Part shown: positions 1-5,467 of the stretch, piece after piece
Numbering within the stretch: the first letter of the stretch is position 1
How the letters are laid out: every line of letters begins with the position of its first letter
Assembly: GCA_034667465.1 (NCBI GenBank)
Contig: JAXDJV010000009.1
Span: 1 to 11,070, forward strand
Source of the DNA: JAOBAU01 sp034667465
Lineage (GTDB): Bacteria > Acidobacteriota > Thermoanaerobaculia > Gp7-AA8
Direction: 5' to 3'
Length of the DNA stretch: 11,070 nucleotides
Notes under the pieces: model-generated
Told to the model about the DNA's origin: nothing
What the model saw: the letters and a program-made list of their open reading frames with translations, nothing else
Database searches by the model: none
Made by a program: the position numbers and the translations under genes

Positions 1-782
1 TCGTGGAAGGTGAACGCGATGCCCGAACGCTTGCGAGCTTGCGCGATCCGGGCTGCGCGAAGTCCGAGAGCGAGATCGCGGAAGCGTTGACCGGGCACTG
101 GCGTGAGGAACAGCTGTTTGTGCTCGCACAGACCATCCAGCTGTGGGACTTCTGCCGGGCGCTCATGCGCAAGTGCGACCAGAAGATCGAGTCGCTTGTG
201 AAGACGATGCCTGTGCGCACTTGCGCCCGGAGCGAGGTGTCACGTTCGAAGCCTCGCAAGAATCAGGTCTCATTCGACGGACGGACACTTCTTCACGAAC
301 GGCTCGGTGTGGACCTGACGCAAATCAAGGGTCTGGAAGTGCTGACCGTGCTGACGGTGATCTCCGAATGCGGGATGGATCTTTCCCGATTTCCGACCGA
401 TAAGCATTACGTTTCGTGGCTCGGCCTCGCTCCCGGCACGAAGAAGTCCGGTCATCGGGTACTGAGCTCGAGGAGCCGGCGGACGACCAACCGCGCCGCC
501 ACGGCGCTGCGTCTGGCAGCTCAGTCGCTGCTCAGGTCCGACAGCGAGCTCGGTGCATTCGGCCGGGCACTCCGCGCCCGCATCGGAGCTGAGAAGGCCA
601 TCACAGCAGTCGCCGCAAAACTTGCCCGGCGTATCTACATGTCGCTGCAAACGGGACGCGTCTTCCAGGACCGCGGCGCCTCGTACCACGATCACCAACA
701 CCATGACCGTCACCTGGCATCACTGCACAAACGCGCACGTCGCCTCGGCATGCAACTCGTCCCGCTGCAACTTTCCGCATGA
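1..782 (+). CDS. IS110-family transposase, C-terminal part (5' end outside window)
   Basis: The frame is open to the left window edge, so the GTG at position 3 is not a real start. The visible 259 residues are the linker and C-terminal Transposase_20 domain of an IS110-family (DEDD plus serine) recombinase. The segment around residues 103-175 (GVDLTQIKGLEVLTVL, then FPTDKHYVSWLGLAPGTKKSG) is the family hallmark, and Ser149 of the SG motif is the expected catalytic serine. Residues 180-255 follow the usual pattern of LGAF, AITAVAAKLAR and a terminal RARRLGMQLV. The RuvC-like DEDD domain, normally in the N-terminal half, lies outside the window. These enzymes move circular intermediates using an element-encoded bridge RNA. 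No internal frameshift or stop is visible, so the copy may be intact. Family assignment is firm; subgroup (IS110 or IS1111) is not. Confidence 0.93.
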   Translation, partial: VEGERDARTLASLRDPGCAKSESEIAEALTGHWREEQLFVLAQTIQLWDFCRALMRKCDQKIESLVKTMPVRTCARSEVSRSKPRKNQVSFDGRTLLHERLGVDLTQIKGLEVLTVLTVISECGMDLSRFPTDKHYVSWLGLAPGTKKSGHRVLSSRSRRTTNRAATALRLAAQSLLRSDSELGAFGRALRARIGAEKAITAVAAKLARRIYMSLQTGRVFQDRGASYHDHQHHDRHLASLHKRARRLGMQLVPLQLSA

Positions 783-800
783 CGTTTGATCCAGTTTCTT
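1..800 (+). mobile_element. IS110-family insertion sequence, right part; end not defined
   Basis: The transposase implies an insertion sequence covering at least positions 1-782. IS110 elements usually lack clear terminal inverted repeats and target-site duplications, so the right end cannot be placed from one copy. I put it provisionally near 790-800. Only 55 bases separate the transposase stop from the stop of the convergent gene at 838. This leaves no obvious room for a bridge RNA on this side, unless the element overlaps that gene. Confidence 0.55.
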
Positions 801-828
801 AGAAGGCGCGAAGACGCCGAAGGATGAC
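801..828. repeat. Short periodic GAAGGCGCG-like repeat at the IS edge
   Basis: Just after the transposase stop the sequence runs aaggcgcg, aagacgccg, aaggatgac, an 8-9 base periodic pattern. Intergenic repeats built from similar gcgaag/gcgccg units are common in environmental bacterial genomes. It may be a degenerate piece of one that served as the insertion target, or part of the element end. It is short, so chance is possible. Confidence 0.3.
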
Positions 829-837
829 GTGCGAGGG

Positions 838-1218
838 TTACGTCCCTGCCGGACGTCCGCGCGGCGACGGGCGCGAGATGTCGATCATCGCCATCCGCTC
901 CTTCTCGTCGTACCAGCAGTGGAAGCGTTTGATGCCCGGCACGTCGATGTCGTAGAAGCGGAAGAAGCTCGGAACGTGCAGCGACGTCGACTTGTCGGAC
1001 TGGCGAATCTTCGCGGCGCCTTCTTCCTTTTTATCGAGCGGGCGGATGCCGATCAGCTTCCGCTTTTTGTCGTAGTAAAGGTTCGCGCTGGTCCTGCCGC
1101 GCAGGCGAAGCATGTTGGCGACGGGCGTCGGAAGGCGGATCAGTCGCGACTGCACGATGGTCGCCGAAGCGGGGAAACGCTCGAACTCCGGCTGCGGCTC
1201 CCATTTCTCAAATGCCAT
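838..1218 (-). CDS. Conserved-looking hypothetical protein, 126 aa
   Basis: I chose the ATG at 1218 (MAFEKWEP) rather than the in-frame GTG at 1233 because GAGGAG lies seven bases before the ATG. The N-terminal half (IVQSRLIRLPTPVANMLRL, then SANLYYDKKRKLIGIRPLD) and the following EEGAAKIR resemble uncharacterised ~120-aa proteins that share the pattern 'x-LYYDxxxKxIGIRxxxxxEEGAxKxR'. The second half has SLHVPSFFRFYDIDVPGIKRF and a final strand MAMIDISR. Overall it looks like a small alpha/beta DNA-binding-like (AbrB-type?) protein, but that is a guess. There is no signal peptide or membrane segment. It is a lone gene convergent with the IS110 transposase, with its own promoter at 1254-1281. 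The neighbouring mobile element fits an accessory gene. Confidence 0.75.
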   Translation of the reverse strand: MAFEKWEPQPEFERFPASATIVQSRLIRLPTPVANMLRLRGRTSANLYYDKKRKLIGIRPLDKKEEGAAKIRQSDKSTSLHVPSFFRFYDIDVPGIKRFHCWYDEKERMAMIDISRPSPRGRPAGT

Positions 1219-1253
1219 GCTCCGACTCCTCACCCATCACCGACCCGCCTAAG

Positions 1254-1281
1254 ATCATAAAATCGGAAATCATTTTGTCAA
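1254..1281 (-). promoter_or_regulatory. Sigma-70-type promoter for the 838-1218 gene
   Basis: Reading the minus strand, TTGACA (1281 to 1276) is followed after 16 bases by TATGAT (1259 to 1254). The -35 matches consensus fully and the -10 matches 5 of 6. The predicted start near 1247 gives a leader of about 29 bases before the ATG at 1218, with GAGGAG in place. The surrounding intergenic DNA is clearly more AT-rich than the flanking genes. Confidence 0.6.
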
Positions 1282-1288
1282 CAATTAA

Positions 1289-1355
1289 CCGGTAACGTTT
1301 GGAGACTTTGAAAAACGTGCCAGCCGGGCAATCTATTCTAAATTATTGTTACCGG
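1289..1355. repeat. Inverted GTTACCGG boxes upstream of the promoter
   Basis: CCGGTAAC at 1289-1296 and its exact reverse complement GTTACCGG at 1348-1355 are separated by 51 bases. The nearer box ends seven bases upstream of the -35 hexamer, a position typical of an activator or looping repressor site. The intervening DNA is AT-rich. The 216-base gap (1219-1434) holds no other gene, and I see no convincing terminator for the upstream 1435-2910 gene in it. Confidence 0.4.
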
Positions 1356-1434
1356 CTCCCTTTTCAAGCGCTTTTGCGGCCTCAGCCGTGGCTCGGCGAA
1401 GCAGACCTAAACTATTGATTTGATTGGGACGCGG

Positions 1435-2910
1435 CTACGGAAGGTGGGGACCTTCGGACGGAAGAAGTTTCATCGAAAGCCAGCGCTGGCCGACCCGAAA
1501 CGGGCCGCCAAACGGTGCGTTATTACATCCCTCAATTCTTCGAATCCAGAGCGATACGTGGGCGCCGCGCTTGAAATTGCCCCATTTGCTGCAGTCGCCG
1601 AAGATGTAAATTCCGTCGCGGCCGGGCGCCGCCTGGAACTCGAACATCCCCATATCGGTCGCGTAATCGATCTCGCGCGAAGGGTCGGAACGATCGCGCT
1701 CTCGATGCGTGACGTCGATTCCGAGCTGCCCGTAACCGCTGACGTCAGCGCCGAGAATCTCGACGAATCCTTCGAACGTCCACGACAGCGGACCGCCTGA
1801 CGGCTCGAGCGTCATGTCGAGCAGTTTCGTCCATCGTCCGCACACCGGACTCATCGACGCCGGCTGCGCATCACCGTCGGCAGGCGTCGCGACGAACGGC
1901 TGCGTGTCATATCCGATCTGCAGCGGAATGATCTCCGGCCGCATGAGACGACGCGGAAACGAAACGCACTCCGCGCGCACGTCGCGCAGCCGCACCTCGC
2001 CCTTCGTCGCCCGCATCCGCAATTGAATCGTGTGTCGTCCGTCTTGAAGCGCGTCGGCATGATCGAAGACGACGGCGCGATCGGGAAACATCGACGGCAG
2101 CGCGATGACACCGTAGCGCGAACCGGGTTGCTGCGCATCGGCGGCGAATGAGATTTCGATCTGCCCGGCGTCGGCGCTCGCGTCTGCAATCGTGAACGAC
2201 GACTGCAGAATCGCGTCAATGTCGTATCGCGAATCGATCTCGATCGGCGGCGCAGCATCAGTCCATGTCGTTCCGACGATCACGTCTCCGGTCGAACGCG
2301 TCAGCGCCGCCGGATAGACGTTCGGCACGCCCTGCGCGGTGATCCATTGCAGGTCGAGCGTGATCTGATTCGACGGCGGTCCATCGATGATGCGCATCCA
2401 CATCGAGTAGATCCAATTCCCCGCCGGCAGATCGCGTGCGATCGCGGCGAAACGGATGCTTTGCGGATATCGCCCGTCGAGCCGGCGCTCTTCGTCGATG
2501 GCCACGAACGGCTGCGGATCATCGGCGGTTCGTCCGATCCGCAGCTGCACCTCGTAGCGCGTTCCGACCGGCGCCTGCTGCTTCGCGTACTCGAGATGAA
2601 TCGACGCACGCAGCAGGAGATTCACCGGCCCGGCAGCGCTGATGTTCTTCTCGTCGAACGACGCGCAGCCGCTCTGCAACTTCGTCCAGGCGCCGTCGGC
2701 GCGATACGCAACCGTGACTTCGCCGCCGACCGGTTTGTCATTCAGGTGATGCGTCAGATCTTCGGTGTACGGATAGCGTCCGCCGGTGAGCGGGCTCGTC
2801 GTCGCGGCGATCGTGTAGTGGCCGTTGTCGATGCAGTCGGCCAGCGACGACGCTGTCACGAGCGTGAGAAGAAGCAAGAGGCGGGGAATCACGACGCTGA
2901 TACGGCGCAA
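1435..2910 (-). CDS. Secreted beta-rich protein of unknown function, 491 aa
   Basis: A typical Sec signal peptide opens the protein: MRRIS, a hydrophobic run VVIPRLLLLLTLVTASS, and likely cleavage after SLA near residue 25. The -1 Asp before the first Cys argues against a lipoprotein. The mature part looks like beta strands throughout. Three sections (about 85-200, 225-320 and 350-485) each contain a strand pair around a G-x-[HNA]-x-[IV]-x-[LM]-[RW]-[MI]-R motif: GNWIYSMWMR, GRHTIQLRMR and GAHVSLWIRR. This suggests tandem beta-sandwich domains. The called start is TTG; an in-frame TGA six codons upstream rules out much extension, and GTG at codon 7 is an alternative. It begins 18 bases after the comM stop on the same strand, so co-transcription is likely. 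No enzymatic motif was recognised. Confidence 0.75.
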   Translation of the reverse strand: MRRISVVIPRLLLLLTLVTASSLADCIDNGHYTIAATTSPLTGGRYPYTEDLTHHLNDKPVGGEVTVAYRADGAWTKLQSGCASFDEKNISAAGPVNLLLRASIHLEYAKQQAPVGTRYEVQLRIGRTADDPQPFVAIDEERRLDGRYPQSIRFAAIARDLPAGNWIYSMWMRIIDGPPSNQITLDLQWITAQGVPNVYPAALTRSTGDVIVGTTWTDAAPPIEIDSRYDIDAILQSSFTIADASADAGQIEISFAADAQQPGSRYGVIALPSMFPDRAVVFDHADALQDGRHTIQLRMRATKGEVRLRDVRAECVSFPRRLMRPEIIPLQIGYDTQPFVATPADGDAQPASMSPVCGRWTKLLDMTLEPSGGPLSWTFEGFVEILGADVSGYGQLGIDVTHRERDRSDPSREIDYATDMGMFEFQAAPGRDGIYIFGDCSKWGNFKRGAHVSLWIRRIEGCNNAPFGGPFRVGQRWLSMKLLPSEGPHLP

Positions 2911-2928
2911 TCGCGATGCCCGTCCTGT

Positions 2929-3933
2929 TCAGCCGCTCCGAAAATACGATCGATCGAGTGCCCGGTACTGCACCGCCTCCGCCACGTGCGCCGTCTCGAT
3001 GCGCGCCGATCCGGACAGATCCGCGATCGTCCGCGACACCTTCAGCACGCGATCGTACGCGCGGGCGGAAAGGCCGAGTCGCGTCATGGCCTGTTCGAGC
3101 AGCCTTCGCGAAGAGGAGTCGAGCTCGCAGTGGCGGCGCAGCGATCGTGTCGCCATCTCCGCGTTGCACTGCATCGAGGTCCGCCGGAAACGATCGCGTT
3201 GAATGGCGCGAGCCTGTTCGACGCGATCGCGAATCGATGCTGACGGTTCACCGCTCGCGGTCGACGACACCTCCGCCGCGGTGAGCGCCGGCACTTCGAC
3301 CTGCAGGTCGATGCGATCGAGCAGCGGTCCCGAGATCTTCGCGAGGTAACGCGCGATCTGAATCTGCGAACAGCTGCATTCGTGGCGGCTGTCATTGAAA
3401 TAGCCGCAGGGACACGGATTTAACGCGGCAGCAAGCGTGAACCGCGCGGGGAACGTGACCGTGCGCGTAACGCGTCCGATCGTGACGACGCCGTCTTCCA
3501 TCGGCTGGCGCATCACCTCGAGCGTGTCGCGGCGGAACTCCGGCAGCTCGTCGAGGAAGAGCACGCCGTGATGCGAGAGACTCACTTCGCCCGGACGCGG
3601 CGGGCTTCCGCCGCCCACAAGGCTGGCCGTCGAGATGGTGTGATGCGGCGCGCGGAACGGTCGCTTGGCGAGGAGGCCGCTTCCTTTCGGCAGCGTTCCC
3701 GCGACGGAATGAATCTTCGTCGTCGTGATCGCTTCGTCGGACGAAAGCCGCGGAAGGATTGATGGCAACCGCTTCGCGAGCATCGTCTTGCCGGAGCCGG
3801 GCGGACCGACGAGCATCACGTTGTGGCCGCCGGCCGCCGCAACTTCGAGCGCCCGTTTGGCCTGCGCCTGTCCGCGGACGTCTGAGAAGTCAGCCGCCTC
3901 GCCGAAATCGAATTCGATCGCGGAGCTCGACAA
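2929..3933 (-). CDS. comM: ComM/YifB C-terminal part: AAA+ ATPase and C-terminal domain
   Basis: In this fragment Walker A is GPPGSGKT (residues 43-50) and Walker B is VLFLDE (124-129). GPLLDRID (202-209) carries the candidate arginine finger. A four-cysteine cluster, NPCPCGYF followed by ECSC (C174, C176, C186, C188), is typical of YifB proteins and looks like a small metal site. The C-terminal Mg_chelatase_C domain (about 240-330) includes LGLSARAYDRVLKVSRTIADL. The TTG given as start is only the first start-like codon in this frame. The true frame continues upstream with LIAHLRGDTPLPRA, so it is not an independent gene start. Confidence 0.85.
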   Translation of the reverse strand: MSSSAIEFDFGEAADFSDVRGQAQAKRALEVAAAGGHNVMLVGPPGSGKTMLAKRLPSILPRLSSDEAITTTKIHSVAGTLPKGSGLLAKRPFRAPHHTISTASLVGGGSPPRPGEVSLSHHGVLFLDELPEFRRDTLEVMRQPMEDGVVTIGRVTRTVTFPARFTLAAALNPCPCGYFNDSRHECSCSQIQIARYLAKISGPLLDRIDLQVEVPALTAAEVSSTASGEPSASIRDRVEQARAIQRDRFRRTSMQCNAEMATRSLRRHCELDSSSRRLLEQAMTRLGLSARAYDRVLKVSRTIADLSGSARIETAHVAEAVQYRALDRSYFRSG

Positions 3934-3971
3934 CGCGCGAGGCAGCGGCGTGTCGCCGCGCAGGTGAGCGA

Positions 3972-4469
3972 TCAGCGTGTCAGATGCGGCGCACCAATCA
4001 CGCAGACCGACGCGACCGCAGCCGCCTCGGCGGCGTTAGCCATCGGCACGATCAGTTCTCGCACTTCAGCGTCGCCAGCCAGCGCAGCTGAGATCGAGAG
4101 CGTGCCGCGAATCGCCGCGATCGTTCCGTCGAGCGATAGCTCGCCGGTGAAAACGCGTCCGGCGATCTGTTCGTCGTGGAGAAACTCGAGGGCGTGAAGG
4201 ATGCCGATCGCGATCGGCAGATCGAACGATGATCCTTCTTTCTTCACGTCGGCCGGGGAAAGATTGACGGTGATCCGGCGTGGCGGCATCCAGAGGCCGC
4301 AGTGGTGCAGAGCCGATCGGACGCGCGAATATGCTTCGCGCACGGCGGCGTCCGGCAGTCCTACCAGAGTGAAGCCGGGCAGGGCGGCGTAGCTGCCGCC
4401 GTCGACTTCGACGATGATCCGTGTTGCATCAATTCCGAGTGTCGCGGCACTCCACACTTTCGAAAGCAT
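3972..4469 (-). CDS. comM: ComM/YifB N-terminal part (ChlI-like domain)
   Basis: This 165-aa fragment is the N-terminal lid domain of YifB/ComM. It contains MLSKVWSAATLGIDA, PGFTLVGLPDAAVREAYSRV, RITVNLSPADVKKEGSSFDL and GELSLDGTIAAIRG, all in family order. The ATG at 4469 is the natural family start, although the ribosome binding site is weak (GCAGGT). It runs into a stop where the second half should follow. Confidence 0.85.
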   Translation of the reverse strand: MLSKVWSAATLGIDATRIIVEVDGGSYAALPGFTLVGLPDAAVREAYSRVRSALHHCGLWMPPRRITVNLSPADVKKEGSSFDLPIAIGILHALEFLHDEQIAGRVFTGELSLDGTIAAIRGTLSISAALAGDAEVRELIVPMANAAEAAAVASVCVIGAPHLTR

Positions 4470-4496
4470 GGCGGGTTGCGACCTGCGAAAGTCCCG

Positions 4497-4515
4497 CGCC
4501 GAGGCTACCTCGGCG
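4497..4515. promoter_or_regulatory. Perfect 8-bp hairpin in the comM leader
   Basis: CGCCGAGG (4497-4504) and CCTCGGCG (4508-4515) pair perfectly around a three-base loop. The hairpin lies 27 bases upstream of the comM ATG and 52 bases before the divergent start at 4568. No T-run follows on either strand, so it is not an intrinsic terminator. It could be a leader structure or a protein-binding palindrome. Confidence 0.35.
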
Positions 4516-4567
4516 GTGAAAGAGAAGGCAAGAGGAGTATGGCCCGTCTCTTGCGGAAGACTTCGCC

Positions 4568-4750
4568 ATGAACTGGATGGTATGGCTTGGAATCGCTGTC
4601 GTCGTTTGCGGGATCGCTGCAGTCACCGGCATCAAACCGCGCGCAACGCGTCACGTTGCGCACAGTCGGATGATGGGCGTGGGACGGATCTTTCTGCTGA
4701 TCATCGTCGTGATCTTCGCGGTGCTTGCGTTCCGCGCGTACGGCGGCTGA
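4568..4750 (+). CDS. Small two-helix membrane protein, 60 aa
   Basis: The protein is almost entirely two hydrophobic helices, about residues 3-21 (WMVWLGIAVVVCGIAAVTG) and 39-56 (RIFLLIIVVIFAVLAF). They are joined by a basic loop with several Arg and His residues (KPRATRHVAHSR), which should face the cytoplasm. The ATG is preceded by GGAAG at about eight bases. It is divergent from comM and 45 bases upstream of the PHA-family gene on the same strand, so the two may be co-transcribed. I do not recognise a family. Confidence 0.6.
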   Translation: MNWMVWLGIAVVVCGIAAVTGIKPRATRHVAHSRMMGVGRIFLLIIVVIFAVLAFRAYGG

Positions 4751-4795
4751 CGGTAGAATGCGCCCGCAATTCGCACGCGCACAGGAGACGACCAC

Positions 4796-5095
4796 ATGCG
4801 ACTGACGGTTCCGCATCACACGACGAAGGAAAATGCCCGGAAAGTGATCGACGCGCGGCTGGGGCAGGCGCTTGCGCAATACGGTCATTACCTGAGCGAG
4901 TCGCAGCATCAGTGGGACGGCGAGAAGCTGACGTTCTCGGGGGCGGCGCGCGGCTTCAAGGTCAGCGGATCACTGGAGATCACCGACACGGACGTGATCA
5001 TCGAAGGGAAACTGCCGCTGATCGCGAAGCCGTTCGAGCCGCGAATCAAAAGTGCGGTGGAAAAAGAAGCGGCCGGGATTTTCCCGGCCGCCTGA
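4796..5095 (+). CDS. Polyhydroxyalkanoic-acid-system family (PHA_gran_rgn-like) protein, 99 aa
   Basis: The layout matches the small PHA_gran_rgn family: an N-terminal helix with TTKENARKVIDARLGQALAQYG, then a W-D-G-x-x-L-x-F strand (W40 DGEKLTF), a G-x-x-x-x-G-x-L-x-[IV] strand (GFKVSGSLEI), VIIEGKLPLIAKPF and a final basic helix RIKSAVEK. Members are small cytoplasmic proteins often found near polyhydroxyalkanoate genes, with no proven activity. No PHA synthase or phasin is present here, so the link to granules is by family only. AGGAG at 4783-4787 sits eight bases before the ATG. A TAGAAT hexamer at 4754-4759 could be a -10, but I see no good -35. The last nine codons also encode the terminator hairpin of the convergent gene. 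Confidence 0.7.
   Translation: MRLTVPHHTTKENARKVIDARLGQALAQYGHYLSESQHQWDGEKLTFSGAARGFKVSGSLEITDTDVIIEGKLPLIAKPFEPRIKSAVEKEAAGIFPAA
5061..5091 (-). terminator. Intrinsic terminator of the 5108-5344 gene, inside the convergent CDS
   Basis: GCGGCCGGGA (5069-5078) and TCCCGGCCGC (5082-5091) form a perfect 10-bp stem with a three-base loop. Read on the minus strand it is followed directly by TTCTTTTT (5068 to 5061), the classic intrinsic terminator pattern. It starts 17 bases after the minus-strand stop at 5108. On the plus strand no T-run follows, so it works well only for the minus-strand transcript. The whole structure lies in the last codons of the 4796-5095 gene. Confidence 0.8.
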
Positions 5096-5107
5096 AGGCT
5101 CTCATTG

Positions 5108-5344
5108 TCAGACGGGCTGAGCCTCGTCGCCGTCGACGTGAAGGATCTTTTTCAGCGCGTCGACGTTGGGGTCGACAAAAAGCATTCCGTCCACTTCGAC
5201 CGCCGGATCAGTGCCGAGACGAAACGTCTTCGACTTGTAATCCTCCGGCTTCACTAACTCGTGCGCAACTCGGTATCTCGACAAAAACCCTTCAATCAGG
5301 CCGGTCTTTGATCTCCGGCTCCCGGGGAAAAACCTCACGGTCAT
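5108..5344 (-). CDS. Small thioredoxin-fold-like protein lacking cysteines, 78 aa (tentative)
   Basis: I chose the ATG at 5344 because GAGGAGG lies about eight bases upstream. The frame extends to 5428, but that stretch holds the likely promoter. The 78 residues read like a compact glutaredoxin: a first strand ending FFPGS at the position of a CxxC motif (here S-R-R-S, residues 9-12), a helix GLIEGFLSRY, a strand VAHELV, then DPAVEVDGMLFVDPN, which resembles the cis-Pro plus 'idG' strand of glutaredoxins, and a closing helix VDALKKILHV. There are no cysteines, so redox chemistry is not expected. This fold reading is weak; treat it as an uncharacterised small cytoplasmic protein. It is a single gene with its own terminator. 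Confidence 0.6.
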   Translation of the reverse strand: MTVRFFPGSRRSKTGLIEGFLSRYRVAHELVKPEDYKSKTFRLGTDPAVEVDGMLFVDPNVDALKKILHVDGDEAQPV

Positions 5345-5399
5345 TCTTTCCCCTCCTCTCCACCCCGTGGGCGTACTTCTTTGCGTAACACGGTTGCTG

Positions 5400-5428
5400 A
5401 AGGTAAGCCTCTTCTCGCCATCCGTCAA
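5400..5428 (-). promoter_or_regulatory. Possible promoter of the 5108-5344 gene
   Basis: On the minus strand TTGACG (5428 to 5423) is followed after 17 bases by TACCTT (5405 to 5400). The -35 is 5 of 6 to consensus; the -10 is poor at 3 of 6. The implied leader is about 48 bases. The adjacent 20-bp palindrome directly upstream of the -35 makes a regulated promoter plausible. Confidence 0.35.
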
Positions 5429-5434
5429 ATAATC

Positions 5435-5454
5435 TACCGACCCGGCGGTCGGTA
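5435..5454. promoter_or_regulatory. 20-bp palindrome: operator-like site or operon terminator
   Basis: TACCGACCCGGCGGTCGGTA has perfect 8-bp arms around CGGC. Two readings are possible. First, an intrinsic terminator for the exporter operon: it starts 13 bases after the stop at 5468, and on the minus strand it is followed by GATTATTTG, an imperfect T-tract. Second, a TetR-type operator: the ACCGACC/GGTCGGT arms and the position just upstream of TTGACG fit that as well. Confidence 0.5.
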
Positions 5455-5467
5455 AGTTACTGAATGC

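Larger units (their letters stand above)
2929..4469 (-). pseudogene. comM: comM/yifB (Mg-chelatase-like AAA+ ATPase), frameshifted
   Basis: Two adjacent minus-strand frames together make one ComM/YifB protein of about 513 residues, close to the family's usual ~505-510. The N-terminal frame ends at a TGA (3974-3972) right after GAPHL. The continuation LIAHLRGDTPLP, expected next in the family, is read in the frame offset by one base. Adding one base near 3975-3986 would restore a single frame. No slippery heptamer is visible, so programmed frameshifting is unlikely; a real mutation or an assembly error are the options. ComM is a hexameric helicase that drives branch migration during natural transformation, and the family is widespread even in non-competent bacteria. 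All motifs on both sides look intact, which favours a very recent mutation or an error. Confidence 0.85.

Noticed and set aside
1366..1410. Possible terminator after the secreted-protein gene (AAGCGCTT palindrome, AGCC/GGCT pair)
   Set aside because: The stems are only four bases long and no T-tract follows on the minus strand.
4539..4571. Ten-codon ORF (MARLLRKTSP) whose stop overlaps the 4568 start as ATGA, with AGAGGAG before it
   Set aside because: The purine-rich motif lies only one base before the ATG, too close for a normal ribosome binding site. It is short enough to be chance, so I did not annotate a leader peptide.
5345..5428. N-terminal extension of the 78-aa gene to the start at 5428
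   Set aside because: The ATG at 5344 has a strong GAGGAGG site, and the extension would cover a likely promoter; its 28 residues look non-conserved in character (Arg/Thr/Gly-rich).
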